DNA of 64,000 nucleotides from Halomonas sp. 1513 (GTDB lineage: Bacteria; Pseudomonadota; Gammaproteobacteria; Pseudomonadales; Halomonadaceae): NCBI GenBank assembly GCA_001971685.1, contig CP019326.1:1-64000 (forward strand), given 5' to 3'. Made by a program: the position numbers and the translations under genes. The notes beneath the pieces were generated by a model. That model saw only the letters and a list, made by a program, of their open reading frames with translations, had not been told where the DNA came from and made no database searches. Shown here one piece after another: positions 37,020 to 46,068 of this stretch; the stretch's first letter is position 1; each line of letters begins with the position of its first letter.

Positions 37020-38306
37020 TCAGCCCGCCGCGGAGCGGCGCTGGCCAACCACGTTGAGTGCCTTGAGCAGGTTGAGGGCTTCGTTGAGCTGGTAGTCGTC
37101 GCGCAGACGCTCGCTGGTGGCGCTGCGTTCGCGGGTCTCTTCCCGCGAGCGCAGGTGGCCCTCGAGGTCGGATTCGCGCAGCTGGCGGCTGCTCTCGGTG
37201 ACTTCCAGCCGGCCGCGCACCACTTCCACGTCAGGCACGATGCCCTGGGCCTGAATCGAGCGCCCGTTGGGAGTGTAGTAGAGCGCGGTGGTCAGCTTGA
37301 GGCCGTCGCCGTTGCCCAGCGGCATGACCTGCTGCACCGAGCCCTTGCCGAAGCTCTCGGTGCCCATTACCACGGCGCGGCGCTGATCCTGCAGCGCACC
37401 GGCGACGATCTCCGCCGCCGAGGCGCTGCCGCCGTTGATCAGCACCACCAGCGGCACGTCCGGGGCGGCGGTGTCGCGGTTGGCGGAGAAGCTCAGCTCG
37501 CTGTCGGCCAGGCGGCCCTCGGTGTAGACGATCAGGCCGCTGTCGAGGAAGGCATCCGAGACCGCCACCGCGGCCTGCAGCACGCCGCCGGGGTTGTTGC
37601 GCAGGTCGAGCACCAGGCCGTCGAGGGGCGCGTCGGCCTCCATACGCGCCAGCGCCTGGCGCACCTGCTCGCCGGTGCGGTTCTGGAACTGGCTGACCCG
37701 CAGATAGCCGTAGCCGGGCTCGAGCAGCTCGCTGCGCACGCTCTCGCTGCGGATCACCTCGCGGGTCAGGGTGATGTCGCGGGGGCTGTCCTCGCCGCGC
37801 CGCTGGATGCTGATCTCGAGCTCGGTGCCGGGCTCGCCGCGCATCAGGTTGACCGCCTCCTGCAGCGACATGCGGTCGGTGGCCTGGCCCTCGACGCTCA
37901 TGATCAGGTCGCGGGACTGCAGGCCGGCGCGTGAGGCCGGGGTGTCGTCGATGGGGGTGATCACCGTCAACTGGCCATCTTCCATGCCGACTTCGATGCC
38001 GATGCCGCCGAATTCGCCCTGGGTCGACTCGCGCAGGGTGCGGAACTCGTCCTGGTCGAGGTAGGCGGAGTGCGGGTCGAGCTCGCTGAGCATGCCGCGC
38101 ATGGCGTTGCGTAGCAGGGTGCTGTCGTCGACTTCGTCGACGTAGGCGCGCTTGATGCGTTCGAAGATCTCGGCGAAGGTCTGGACATCCTCGACCGGCA
38201 GCTCGTTACCCGGCGTGCTGTTGGCCGCCGTGGCGTGCAGGGGCAGCGCCAGCAGCGCCAGCGAGGCGACCCCGGCGATCAGGGATTTGCAAGCAGTGTC
38301 GAGCAT
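37020..38306 (-). CDS. ctpA: C-terminal processing peptidase (S41), periplasmic
   Basis: CtpA-type proteases degrade periplasmic substrates such as peptidoglycan hydrolases. The 428-residue protein has a signal peptide (MLDTACKSLIAGVASLALLA, cleavage after ATA), a helical N-terminal segment and a PDZ domain (GGIGIEVGMEDGQLTVITPI, residues about 95-175). The S41 core has the Ser-Lys dyad in NGGSASAAEIVAG and ESFGKGSVQQV. ATG 38306 is preferred to an extension to 38366 because it starts the signal peptide. It follows gpmI-envC on the same strand, the order also seen in Pseudomonas. Confidence 0.93.
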   Translation of the reverse strand: MLDTACKSLIAGVASLALLALPLHATAANSTPGNELPVEDVQTFAEIFERIKRAYVDEVDDSTLLRNAMRGMLSELDPHSAYLDQDEFRTLRESTQGEFGGIGIEVGMEDGQLTVITPIDDTPASRAGLQSRDLIMSVEGQATDRMSLQEAVNLMRGEPGTELEISIQRRGEDSPRDITLTREVIRSESVRSELLEPGYGYLRVSQFQNRTGEQVRQALARMEADAPLDGLVLDLRNNPGGVLQAAVAVSDAFLDSGLIVYTEGRLADSELSFSANRDTAAPDVPLVVLINGGSASAAEIVAGALQDQRRAVVMGTESFGKGSVQQVMPLGNGDGLKLTTALYYTPNGRSIQAQGIVPDVEVVRGRLEVTESSRQLRESDLEGHLRSREETRERSATSERLRDDYQLNEALNLLKALNVVGQRRSAAG

Positions 38307-38415
38307 GATGACTCCGATCCGCAGGTAAGAGACGGCACCAGCGCACGCCGATGTGGTGCCCAGCATAGCCGCTGCGCCGTCGGTGAATCCATAGTGGCCT
38401 TATGACCACATTTTC

Positions 38416-39582
38416 TCAGCGTTGTGCGATCCAGCCTTGAGGATCGATCGGCTCGCCGTTGCGGCGTACCTCGAAGTACAGCGCGGCGCGGCCCTGGCCA
38501 CCGCTGTTGCCCACGGCGCCTAGCTCGTCGCCGCGCGATACGGCACTGCCGACCTCGGCGCTGAAGTGCTGCAGGTGGGCGTGGAGGGTCATGACCTGGT
38601 CGCCGTGGTCGACGATCAGCAGGTTGCCGAAGCCGCGCATCCAGTCGGCGAACACCACCCGGCCGCTGTGCACCGCGGTGACCGGCGTGCCCTCGCTGGC
38701 CTGGATCAGCATGCCGTTGCGGCTGATGCCGTCGCCGCGGCCGAAGCTCGAGGCCACCGAGCCCTGTACCGGCCAAGGCAGGTCGCCCTGGGTCTCGGCG
38801 ATGGCGGTGGAGGGCGGCGGCTCGGAGAGGCGCGCCATCTCCTCGCGCACCTGCTGTAGCACCCGCTCGGCGTCGTCGCGGTCGCGGTCGAGGCCGTCGA
38901 GGCGCTCCTGCTCGCTGCTGTAGCGTGCGTCCAGCGATGCCACCAGCGCCTCGCGCTCCTGCATCTGCGTGGCCAGGTCGGCGCTGCGCGCGGCCAGTTC
39001 GTCGCCGAGGGTTGCCAGTTCGCTGTCGCGCTCATCGAGCGCTGCCTGGTTATCGGCCAGGTGCTCATCGAGGACGGCGATGGCGTCGAGGCGCTCGTTG
39101 CGGGCACGGCTCAGGTGATTGAGGTAGGTCTGCAGGCGGTCGAGACGTGCCGGGTCGTCCTGGTTGAGCAGCAGCTTGAGCTGCGGGGTATGGCCCAGCC
39201 GATAGAGCGCCTCGAGCTGGGTGGCCAGCGCCTCCAGCTGGGCGTCGCGCTCGGCCTCGAGCACGCCGCGCTGGCGCTCGAGTTCGTCGATCTCGTCGGC
39301 CACCTCGCGGCGCTCGGCCTGCAGCGCATCCAGGCGGCGGTGGGTATCGGCCAGTGCGGTTTCCACCTCACGCAGCTCGCGGTCGGCGTCATCGCGGTCC
39401 TCGCGGGTCGACTCGAGGCGCCGCGACACCGCCTGGATCTCGCTGCCGATGGCGTCGAGCCGCTCCTGGGCGCGGCGTTCCCGGCCCTCGCCGGCGTGTG
39501 CCGCAAGCGACAGGCCCAGCAGCAGCCCGGCGGCGATTGCCACCAGGCCACAGCGCAGGCTGCGTCCTGCCTCAGGCCTCAT
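38416..39582 (-). CDS. envC: EnvC-like murein hydrolase activator (degenerate LytM domain)
   Basis: EnvC activates the division amidases AmiA and AmiB in the periplasm. The 388-residue protein has a signal peptide (to about residue 31, ending AAHAGEG), a long coiled coil rich in Glu, Arg and Leu (about 32-260) and a C-terminal M23/LytM domain. The zinc ligands of active M23 enzymes are lost: RNGMLIQ stands where HxGxD is expected, and [10 protein letters not shown] replaces the HFE motif. [14 protein letters not shown] closely matches EnvC. ATG 39582 overlaps the gpmI stop by four bases. Confidence 0.9.
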   Translation of the reverse strand: MRPEAGRSLRCGLVAIAAGLLLGLSLAAHAGEGRERRAQERLDAIGSEIQAVSRRLESTREDRDDADRELREVETALADTHRRLDALQAERREVADEIDELERQRGVLEAERDAQLEALATQLEALYRLGHTPQLKLLLNQDDPARLDRLQTYLNHLSRARNERLDAIAVLDEHLADNQAALDERDSELATLGDELAARSADLATQMQEREALVASLDARYSSEQERLDGLDRDRDDAERVLQQVREEMARLSEPPPSTAIAETQGDLPWPVQGSVASSFGRGDGISRNGMLIQASEGTPVTAVHSGRVVFADWMRGFGNLLIVDHGDQVMTLHAHLQHFSAEVGSAVSRGDELGAVGNSGGQGRAALYFEVRRNGEPIDPQGWIAQR

Positions 39583-41144
39583 GCAGGGGCGATCAGCACG
39601 CGTCCGCTCATCTCCTCGGGGGCTGCCTGGTCCATCATCGCCAGCAGCGTCGGGGCCAGGTCGCACAGGCTACCGTCGTCCTGCAGGGTGACCTGGCGCT
39701 CGCCGACGTAGACCAGCGGCACCTCGAAGGTGGTGTGGGCGGTATGCGGGTTGCCGGTCTCGGGGTCGACCATCTGCTCGGCGTTGCCGTGGTCGGCGGT
39801 GACCAGGCAGGCGCCGCCGGCGCGCTGGATCGCCTCGACCACGCGTCCCAGGCAGATGTCGACCGTTTCTATGGCCTTGACCGCGGCGTCGAAGTCGCCG
39901 GTGTGGCCGACCATGTCGCCGTTGGCGTAGTTGCAGATGATCAGGTCATGGGCGCCGGATTCGATGGCCGCCACCAGCTTGTCGGTCAGCTCATAGGCGC
40001 TCATCTCGGGCTTTTCGTCGTAGGTCTTCACGTCCCGCGGCGAGGGCACCAGGATACGGGTCTCGCCGGGGTACTCGGCTTCCTGCCCGCCGGAGAAGAA
40101 GAAGGTCACGTGGGGGTACTTCTCGGTCTCGGCAATGCGCAGCTGGGTCAGGCCGCGCTCGGCCACCACCTCGCCTAGGGTGTTGGTCAGCGCCACGGGC
40201 GGGAAGGCTGCCGGCGCCGGAATGTCGGCGGCATACTGGGTGAGCATCACCAGGCCGTCGCCGGCGAGCCGCGGGCGTGTGTGGCGGGTGAAACCGTCGA
40301 AGCCGTCCTCGACGAAGGCGCGGGTCAGCTCGCGGGCGCGGTCGGCGCGGAAGTTCATGAAGATCGCTGCGTCGCCGTCCTCGATGACCACCGCGGCATT
40401 GTCAGGGCGCACGCTGGTGGCGCTGACGAACTCGTCGGTCTCGTTGCGCTGGTAGGCCTCGCGCAGTGCGACCTCGGCACTTACCGCGTCGAATTCGCCG
40501 ACACCTTCGGTGATCAGTCGATAGGCCTTCTCGACGCGGTCCCAGCGGTTGTCGCGGTCCATGGCGTAGTAGCGGCCGATCAGCGAGGCGATGAAGCCGT
40601 TATCGGCCCCGACCAGCTCGGAGAGCCGCTCGTTGACTCGCTCGATGGAGGCCAGGGCGCTCTTGGGCGGCATGTCGCGGCCGTCGAGGAAGGCGTGCAG
40701 GTAGATACGCTGGGCGCCGCGGCGTGCGGCCAGCTCGGCCATGGCGATGATGTGGTCCTCATGGCTGTGCACGCCGCCCGGCGACAGCAGGCCGAGCAGG
40801 TGCACCGCGCGCTGTGCCTCCACTGCGTCGTCGATGGGCCGGGTCAGGGCGGCGTTGTGGTCGAGGTCGCCGTCCTCGATGGCCTTGGTGATGCGGGTGA
40901 AGTCCTGGTAGACGATGCGTCCGGCGCCGAGGTTCATATGGCCGACCTCGGAGTTGCCCATCTGGCCGTCGGGCAGGCCGACATAGTTGCCGTCGGTGTG
41001 GATCAGGCTACTGGGGCAGTCGCGCTGCAGGCGGTCCATCACCGGGGTGTCGGCGGCGGCTACGGCGTTGGCCTCTAGGGCCTCGTTGTGGCCGTAGCCA
41101 TCGAGGATGATCAGCGCCACGGGGCGCGGGGTGGCATCAGACAT
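39579..41144 (-). CDS. gpmI: 2,3-bisphosphoglycerate-independent phosphoglycerate mutase
   Basis: GpmI interconverts 3- and 2-phosphoglycerate with two manganese ions. The 521-residue protein begins [18 protein letters not shown] and has the nucleophilic serine in [18 protein letters not shown] near residue 65. It also shows HSHEDHI near 130, [12 protein letters not shown] near 265, and the late metal sites [13 protein letters not shown] and [10 protein letters not shown]. The frame continues upstream to 41483 without a start that fits the family; ATG 41144 does. It is the first gene of a gpmI-envC-ctpA unit. Confidence 0.97.
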   Translation of the reverse strand: MSDATPRPVALIILDGYGHNEALEANAVAAADTPVMDRLQRDCPSSLIHTDGNYVGLPDGQMGNSEVGHMNLGAGRIVYQDFTRITKAIEDGDLDHNAALTRPIDDAVEAQRAVHLLGLLSPGGVHSHEDHIIAMAELAARRGAQRIYLHAFLDGRDMPPKSALASIERVNERLSELVGADNGFIASLIGRYYAMDRDNRWDRVEKAYRLITEGVGEFDAVSAEVALREAYQRNETDEFVSATSVRPDNAAVVIEDGDAAIFMNFRADRARELTRAFVEDGFDGFTRHTRPRLAGDGLVMLTQYAADIPAPAAFPPVALTNTLGEVVAERGLTQLRIAETEKYPHVTFFFSGGQEAEYPGETRILVPSPRDVKTYDEKPEMSAYELTDKLVAAIESGAHDLIICNYANGDMVGHTGDFDAAVKAIETVDICLGRVVEAIQRAGGACLVTADHGNAEQMVDPETGNPHTAHTTFEVPLVYVGERQVTLQDDGSLCDLAPTLLAMMDQAAPEEMSGRVLIAPA

Positions 41145-41288
41145 GCAATTGGCCTCATTGATAAGCGTCGTGCCCGGGGCGTCCCGGGGTCGCGACTCAC
41201 GGCTCCATGAGGCATCATATCGCACAGCCGCGCCGGGCGTCAGCCTGGTGGCAGGGCGATATGATGCCGCTAAGCGAAGGACGCCGGG

Positions 41289-41373
41289 GACAGGCCGAAG
41301 AGGAGGTTTGCGCCATGGATGGCGCAAGGTAGCGCCCAGGGATGGGTTCACAGCGCCTCCTCGTAGGCCTGTC
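41289..41373. repeat. Folded palindromic element (REP-like or structured RNA) between gpmI and the rhodanese gene
   Basis: In the 368-base gap 41145-41512 the arms GACAGGCC (41289-41296) and GGCCTGTC (41366-41373) pair. After a three-by-three internal loop, GAGGAGG (41300-41306) pairs with CCTCCTC (41356-41362). Inside, TTGCGCCAT (41308-41316) and ATGGCGCAA (41319-41327) form a second perfect hairpin, and a CCCA/TGGG stem (41334-41346 region) a third. The result is a branched fold of 85 bases. It resembles dispersed palindromic repeats in this group of bacteria; I see no second copy here. The rest of the gap holds only a possible -10 (TATACT, 41460-41465). Confidence 0.65.
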
Positions 41374-41512
41374 GACGGATCAGTTCCGAGCGTTTCTGCC
41401 TTATCTGCGATAGCCCCGAGCCTGGCGGCCGGCGCGCAGACGCGATCACGCAGCTTGTGTATACTGGGCGCCGCTCGGCGCAACCGTTACCCAACAAGAG
41501 TTATCCGGACCC

Positions 41513-41935
41513 ATGATCGACCAGCTCTTCGAATTCGTGCAGAACCACCCGCTGCTGGTGGGGGCGTTCCTGTTGGTGCTGACCGCCTGGATCGCCTATG
41601 AGGTGAGAGGCAGCAGCAAGAGCGGTGTCTCGGCCAGCGAGGCGACCCAGCTGATCAACCGCGAAGACGCCGTGGTGGTCGATATTCGCGAGGCCAACGA
41701 CTTCAAGGTTGGCCATATCGCCGGGGCGCGCAATATTCCCCAGAGCAAGCTCGACAACCGCATCAGCGAGTTGGAAAAGTCGAAGGACAAGCCGATCATC
41801 GTGGTCTGCAAGCACGGCCAGTCATCCGGTGCCGCCCAGGCCAAACTGGAGAAGGCCGGCTTCGAGCGCGCCTTCAAGCTCAAGGGTGGCATGACCCAGT
41901 GGCAGGCCGACGGCATGCCGGTGGTCAAGAAGTAA
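41513..41935 (+). CDS. Membrane-anchored rhodanese-domain protein (YibN type)
   Basis: The 140-residue protein has an N-terminal membrane helix (HPLLVGAFLLVLTAWIAYEV, about residues 10-29) and one cytoplasmic rhodanese domain. The domain contains VVDIREANDFKVGHIAGARN and the active-site loop VVCKHGQSSGAAQ with the catalytic Cys. Sulfur transfer is the family activity, substrate unknown. It precedes secB, like yibN in E. coli, but the glutaredoxin gene grxC that usually lies between them is absent; the gap is 48 bases. Confidence 0.88.
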   Translation: MIDQLFEFVQNHPLLVGAFLLVLTAWIAYEVRGSSKSGVSASEATQLINREDAVVVDIREANDFKVGHIAGARNIPQSKLDNRISELEKSKDKPIIVVCKHGQSSGAAQAKLEKAGFERAFKLKGGMTQWQADGMPVVKK

Positions 41936-41983
41936 CCAGCGCTACTCACTTATCACACGCAACAGACGTCAAGGACCCTTCTC

Positions 41984-42502
41984 ATGGCGGAAGACAACAA
42001 TCAGCCTGCGGCCAGCAACGCCCAAGGTGGCGCTGCCGGCGACCAGGAAAAGCCCCAACTGAAATTCTCGCTGCAGCGCATCTACGTCAAGGACATCTCC
42101 TTCGAGTCGCCCAACGCGCCGGCGGTGTTCCAGCAGCCGTTCAAGCCCAAGGTCGGCCTCGATCTCAACACCTCGAGCAGCCAGATCAGCGAAGATCTCT
42201 TCGAGGTAGTGGTCAAGGTCACCGCCGAGGTCAAGCACAGCGAGACCGGCAACACCTCGTTCCTGGCCGAGATCGAGCAGGCCGGCCTGTTCCGTATCGC
42301 CGGCATCGAGGGGCAGCAGCTCGAGCACACCCTGGGCGCCTTCTGCCCCAACGTGCTGTTCCCCTATGCCCGCGAGTGCATCGACAACCTGGTCAACCGC
42401 GGTGGCTTCCCGCCGCTGATGCTGGCGCCGGTCAACTTCGAGGCGATCTACGCCCAGAAGAAGAAGCGCGAGGCCCAGCAGGCCAGCGAAACCACGCAGT
42501 AA
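41984..42502 (+). CDS. secB: Protein-export chaperone SecB
   Basis: SecB keeps preproteins unfolded and delivers them to SecA. The 172-residue protein has a polar, Gln/Asn-rich N-terminus (about 20 residues) followed by LKFSLQRIYVKDISFESPNA and the conserved CPNVLFPYARECIDNLVNRG-GFPPLMLAPVNF. It ends with a short acidic-polar tail QQASETTQ. Length and motifs are typical. Confidence 0.96.
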   Translation: MAEDNNQPAASNAQGGAAGDQEKPQLKFSLQRIYVKDISFESPNAPAVFQQPFKPKVGLDLNTSSSQISEDLFEVVVKVTAEVKHSETGNTSFLAEIEQAGLFRIAGIEGQQLEHTLGAFCPNVLFPYARECIDNLVNRGGFPPLMLAPVNFEAIYAQKKKREAQQASETTQ

Positions 42503-42540
42503 GGGCCCGTGCACCTGCTCGTGACTCGCGGAGCGGCTCG

Positions 42541-43269
42541 TTGAGCGGGCCGCGCATCCACGTCGCCGCCGACTTCACCGTTGGCGGCGACGTCGTTCTG
42601 CCCGAGGGGCCGGCGCGCCACGTCGGCAGGGTGCTGCGCATGCGCCCCGGCGAGCGCCTGGCGCTGTTCGACGGACGCGGCCAGGAAGCCGATGCGGTAC
42701 TGGTCGAAGCCGAGCGCAAGCGGGTAGTGGCGCGAGTCGAGGCCATCGCCCCCGGGCGCGGTGAATCGCCACTGGCGGTGCATCTGGGCCAGGCGATCTC
42801 CAAGGGCGACCGCATGGACTACGCCATCCAGAAGGCCGTCGAGCTGGGCGTGGCCGCGATTACGCCGCTCTACACCGAGCACGGCGACGTGCGCCTCAAG
42901 GGCGAGCGCGAGGCCAAGAAGATCGCCCACTGGCAGGCGGTGGCGGCCAGCGCCTGCGAGCAGTGCGGCCGCGCCACGCTGCCGCCGGTGCATCCGCCGC
43001 AGCCGCTCGGCGACTGGCTGGCGGCCCGCGACGAAACGCTGCGCCTGGTGCTGCACCCGGCCACCGACGGCACCTTTGCCGAGTCCCGCGGCGTGACCCG
43101 CGCGGCGCTGCTGATCGGCCCCGAAGGCGGCCTGTCAACGGCCGAGGTCGACGCCGCCCGACGGGCCGACTTTTCTCCCCTCACCCTCGGCCCGCGTATC
43201 CTGCGCACCGAGACCGCCCCGGTGGTGGCGCTCTCGCTGCTGCAGTATCGGTTCGGGGATCTAGCCTGA
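42541..43269 (+). CDS. rsmE: 16S rRNA (uracil1498-N3)-methyltransferase
   Basis: RsmE methylates U1498 in the decoding region of 16S rRNA. The 242-residue SPOUT enzyme has an N-terminal PUA-like domain (GPRIHVAADFTVGGDVVLPE; HVGRVLRMRPGERLALFDGR) and the C-terminal trefoil knot with LLIGPEGGLSTAEVDAA and LGPRILRTETAPVVAL. The start is TTG at 42541, with GGAG seven bases upstream. No in-frame ATG or GTG upstream gives a family-like N-terminus. The stop is ten bases from the convergent GntR gene. Confidence 0.93.
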   Translation: MSGPRIHVAADFTVGGDVVLPEGPARHVGRVLRMRPGERLALFDGRGQEADAVLVEAERKRVVARVEAIAPGRGESPLAVHLGQAISKGDRMDYAIQKAVELGVAAITPLYTEHGDVRLKGEREAKKIAHWQAVAASACEQCGRATLPPVHPPQPLGDWLAARDETLRLVLHPATDGTFAESRGVTRAALLIGPEGGLSTAEVDAARRADFSPLTLGPRILRTETAPVVALSLLQYRFGDLA

Positions 43270-43279
43270 GCTAGGCCTG

Positions 43280-44014
43280 TTAGTTGGAAGCAAGTTTGTC
43301 TTTGGTGGTTCGGTAGACGCTATCGAGGTGGGCGAGCATGGCGCGCTCGGCGGCGTCAGGGTCTTGGCGGCGCAAGGCGTCGACGATGTGCGCGTGCTCC
43401 CGGTAGCTGCGCTCGATCGCCCCCTCTTCCACCATCACCTGGCGACGAATGTTGAGGCCGTAATCGTACAGCTCCCCGGCGTAACGCAGCAGCAGGGCGT
43501 TATTCGCGTACTCGGAGATCAGCTTGTGGAAGCTCTGGTCCGAGAGCTGGAAGTACACCGGTGAGTTGAACAACTTGCTCTGGGCATCGAGCATTCGCTC
43601 CAGCTTTTGAATCCCCTCGGCGTCGATCCTGATCGCCGCTCGCCGGGCGATAGCGGCCTCGACCACGATGCGGCTCTCGAATACGCAGTCCACGTCGTAG
43701 TGTTCGAGCTGGCTTGTCTTGGCTGCTCCCTCGCGTGTTTCCTCGAATCGCGATAGTGCTCGCTCGTCAGCACTGATGCGGGTCTTGCTGCCATGAGAGA
43801 CGCTGATCAGCCCATAGGCCGTCAGCTGGGCAAGGGCGCCGCGCACGGTTTCCCTGCTCACCTCGAAGAGCTGTGCGAGCTCGCGCTCGCTGGGCAGCAC
43901 ATCGCCTTGCCGCAGCAGCCCTGTCAGCATCATATCGACCAGCTTCTCGGCCAGGATGTCCTTCTTAGTCTTGTTCTTGAGCGCCTTCTCGAAGGCGAAA
44001 GCGGGATTGTCCAT
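43280..44014 (-). CDS. GntR-family regulator, FadR/FCD subfamily
   Basis: The 244-residue protein has a winged helix-turn-helix (LPSERELAQLFEVSRETVRG, about residues 40-59) and a C-terminal FCD ligand domain (FESRIVVEAAIARRAA; DQSFHKLISEYANNALL; SYREHAHIVDALRRQD). The conserved Asp/His residues of FCD usually bind a metal and a carboxylic acid. ATG 44014 with AGGAG eight bases upstream is preferred to TTG 44032. It is divergent from the transporter operon and probably represses both through the TGGTCT-type repeats in the gap. The ligand is likely the substrate or an intermediate of the catabolic genes. Confidence 0.9.
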   Translation of the reverse strand: MDNPAFAFEKALKNKTKKDILAEKLVDMMLTGLLRQGDVLPSERELAQLFEVSRETVRGALAQLTAYGLISVSHGSKTRISADERALSRFEETREGAAKTSQLEHYDVDCVFESRIVVEAAIARRAAIRIDAEGIQKLERMLDAQSKLFNSPVYFQLSDQSFHKLISEYANNALLLRYAGELYDYGLNIRRQVMVEEGAIERSYREHAHIVDALRRQDPDAAERAMLAHLDSVYRTTKDKLASN

Positions 44015-44033
44015 TAATTTGTCTCCTGCCAAC

Positions 44034-44052
44034 TGGTCTATATGTTAGACCA
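44034..44052. promoter_or_regulatory. GntR-type operator 1, next to the regulator gene
   Basis: TGGTCTA (44034-44040) and TAGACCA (44046-44052) are perfect inverted arms around five bases. TGGT-n-ACCA is the usual core of FadR-subfamily operators. It lies 20-38 bases before the regulator start, consistent with autoregulation. Confidence 0.75.
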
Positions 44053-44086
44053 AAGTGCCTCCCTTACGCTACCAACCTGACACGAC

Positions 44087-44100
44087 TAGACAAAAGTCTA
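44087..44100. promoter_or_regulatory. GntR-type half-operator pair 2
   Basis: TAGAC (44087-44091) and GTCTA (44096-44100) are perfect arms around AAAA. They use the same GTCTA/TAGAC core as operator 1 but in the opposite order. The element lies just upstream of the predicted -35 of the transporter promoter. Confidence 0.5.
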
Positions 44101-44117
44101 TATTCAAATGTACAAAC

Positions 44118-44146
44118 TTGACGGCTGTCTATGCGGGATCTAAATT
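44118..44146 (+). promoter_or_regulatory. Sigma70-type promoter of the catabolic transporter operon
   Basis: TTGACG (44118-44123) and TAAATT (44141-44146) are separated by exactly 17 bases. Transcription would begin near 44153 and leave a leader of about 190 bases before the binding-protein gene. Confidence 0.65.
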
Positions 44147-44155
44147 GCTTATCAA

Positions 44156-44184
44156 CTGGTCTGGTAAGCCAACCAGCAGACCAG
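44156..44184. promoter_or_regulatory. GntR-type operator 3 at the transcription start
   Basis: CTGGTCT (44156-44162) and AGACCAG (44178-44184) are perfect arms, and TGGTAAGCCA lies inside. It covers or directly follows the predicted transcription start, so binding here would block the operon. Confidence 0.7.
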
Positions 44185-44340
44185 AGGAAAGCCGTGATGC
44201 ATTCCTTGACCTATAAGAGATGTTGAGCTAACCCTTTATGGTATGGCTGTATGACAGCTATGCAGTCAGCCTACAGGCAGGCGCCGTTACGCCTGACATG
44301 GACACGACTAGTGTATGACAACAACAAATGGAGCTCGCCC

Positions 44341-45954
44341 ATGAAGACATTTGCTCGAAACAAGATCAGTAAAGCCATCGCATTCGGCATAGGTGCAGCA
44401 GCTCTCGGGGCCTTACAGGCCCAGGCAATGGCTGCGAATGAGCGCATCGTGATGGCGGTCGACCCACCTGCCAGTGAAACGAATCTGTACTGGGGTACAA
44501 CTGTAGATGTTTCCCTATTTCCCATGTTACTGCCGCTGGTGGGTAACCATCATGAGACGGGGGAGTATGACAATAGTGGTCTCGCTCGCGAATGGGAGGC
44601 GAACGATGATTTCACCACCTGGACTTTTCATCTCCATGAGGGTGCCGAATGGCATTTTGATTGGGGAGACGTGACAGCCGAGGATGTCGCACATAGTTAT
44701 GAGCTGCATACTTCTCCGGACTCGGTGCAGACAGGGGTCTCACTATTGCGAGGCGCTGACATAGAAGTGGTTGATGACTACACTATAAAATTCCACTTCG
44801 ACGCCCCCCGGCCTGGCTTCCTGTTTGCGCTCGCTCTCCGTGGTTCCATGATCATCTATAGCAAGGCGCAATACGATGAAGAAGGCCTCGACGGCTATAG
44901 AGAGCGTCCTGCCGGCACTGGACCTTTCCGCTTCGTAGAGCGCCGCGACGGCGATCGGCTGGTAATGGAGCGTGTCGACAACCACTGGCAGGGCCAAGAT
45001 GCTCTAGTTGAGGAGTTAGAGTTCCGGTGGGCTGCAGAACCATCTACAAAACTAGCTCTACTTCAGTCCGGTGAAGCTCAGATCGCCGATCTACCTCGCG
45101 AGCTGCAGCCCGAGGCCGAGGCAACGGGTAAGCAAGTTATCGGCTCTCTCAACCCAGCGGTACAAGTCACGCTGATGTTCAACGGACTGTACATGCAGTC
45201 CGGGGATGAGGCCTATAACCCTGACCTGCCGTGGGCAGATGTGAAAGTCCGCGAAGCCATGAATCGCGCGCTGGACAGAGATCAGCTCATTGAAATTCTT
45301 TACAACGGACGCGCTGATCATCTGGTTCGTTATGGTATGCATGAGCCTCATGAGGGCTTTGTTCCTGAACTCGTGGAGCGCTTCGACGATGACTATGGCT
45401 ACGACCCTGAGCGTGCTCGGGAGCTGCTAGAAGAAGCGGGCTATCCGGATGCCTTCGAGGATCCTGTTATCCCAATCACCGTTAGCGTGGTCTCTGGTAA
45501 TCCGGAATTCCCAATATTAGCCGAATTAGCACAAGTCTTCTTCGAGGAGGTTGGTCTGCAAACGGAGTTGCGCGAAGTAGATTGGTCGTCCATCGCGTCA
45601 GCTGGTCGTGGGCGGCAAGCCTACTTTATCAACCCCATCCGCAACGCGCCCATCCGGCCTAGCGATGTGGCCTTGAGCAATACCTTCACCCCGGGTGGCT
45701 CTCCATATCACGGCTACGAGGATGATCATATTCAGGAGTTAATTGATCAGATCGAAAGCACATTCGATGCCGAAGCTCGAGAATCCCTGATTCAAGAGGC
45801 TTTTATTTATACCTACGAGCAGTATACCGATATGCCTATTGCGGCTCTCGATGTCGAGATGACAATCGACCCAAGTTCCGTATCAGAGTGGCGATATCCG
45901 GGGGTGACTACCGCCGGCATGAGCCACTGGCATCTGATTACCCCCGCTGACTGA
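44341..45954 (+). CDS. ABC transporter substrate-binding protein, family 5 (dipeptide/oligopeptide type)
   Basis: The 537-residue periplasmic protein has a signal peptide (MKTFARNKISKAIAFGIGAA, cleavage after AMA near residue 33). The family-5 layout shows in GLAREWEANDDFTTWTFHLH near 80, VKVREAMNRALDRDQLIEIL near 300 and YDPERARELLEEAGYPDAF near 355. GGAG lies seven bases before ATG 44341. Family 5 binds peptides, but also opines, nickel and sugar acids; the surrounding dehydrogenases argue for an acid. The gene is visibly AT-richer than the chromosome genes to its left, with codons such as TTA, ATA and AGA. Confidence 0.9.
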   Translation: MKTFARNKISKAIAFGIGAAALGALQAQAMAANERIVMAVDPPASETNLYWGTTVDVSLFPMLLPLVGNHHETGEYDNSGLAREWEANDDFTTWTFHLHEGAEWHFDWGDVTAEDVAHSYELHTSPDSVQTGVSLLRGADIEVVDDYTIKFHFDAPRPGFLFALALRGSMIIYSKAQYDEEGLDGYRERPAGTGPFRFVERRDGDRLVMERVDNHWQGQDALVEELEFRWAAEPSTKLALLQSGEAQIADLPRELQPEAEATGKQVIGSLNPAVQVTLMFNGLYMQSGDEAYNPDLPWADVKVREAMNRALDRDQLIEILYNGRADHLVRYGMHEPHEGFVPELVERFDDDYGYDPERARELLEEAGYPDAFEDPVIPITVSVVSGNPEFPILAELAQVFFEEVGLQTELREVDWSSIASAGRGRQAYFINPIRNAPIRPSDVALSNTFTPGGSPYHGYEDDHIQELIDQIESTFDAEARESLIQEAFIYTYEQYTDMPIAALDVEMTIDPSSVSEWRYPGVTTAGMSHWHLITPAD

Positions 45955-45971
45955 CAACTGAGACGGGAGGA

Positions 45972-46007
45972 TGCAGATGGGGCCGACGTGAGTCGGCGAC
46001 GTCTGCA
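45972..46007 (+). other. Intra-operon hairpin after the binding-protein gene
   Basis: TGCAGA (45972-45977) pairs with TCTGCA (46002-46007) and GCCGAC (45982-45987) with GTCGGC (45992-45997), giving a two-part stem with a GTGA loop and four-base internal loop. No T run follows. Such hairpins commonly stabilise the upstream mRNA so that the binding protein is made in excess over the permeases. Confidence 0.6.
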
Positions 46008-46068
46008 CTCCTTCCTCGGTGAAAATGATCCCCCATGAGAGGGGAACTTGCGGAATCAAGCGGGTATA

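Noticed and set aside
37020..38306. Possible link of ctpA with the preceding ABC-MBL operon
   Set aside because: The genes converge and are separated by a perfect palindrome. ctpA belongs to the gpmI-envC-ctpA unit.
41899..43269. Apparent 456-residue protein ending in RsmE
   Set aside because: The first part reads secB out of frame. RsmE begins at the TTG 42541 with a ribosome site.
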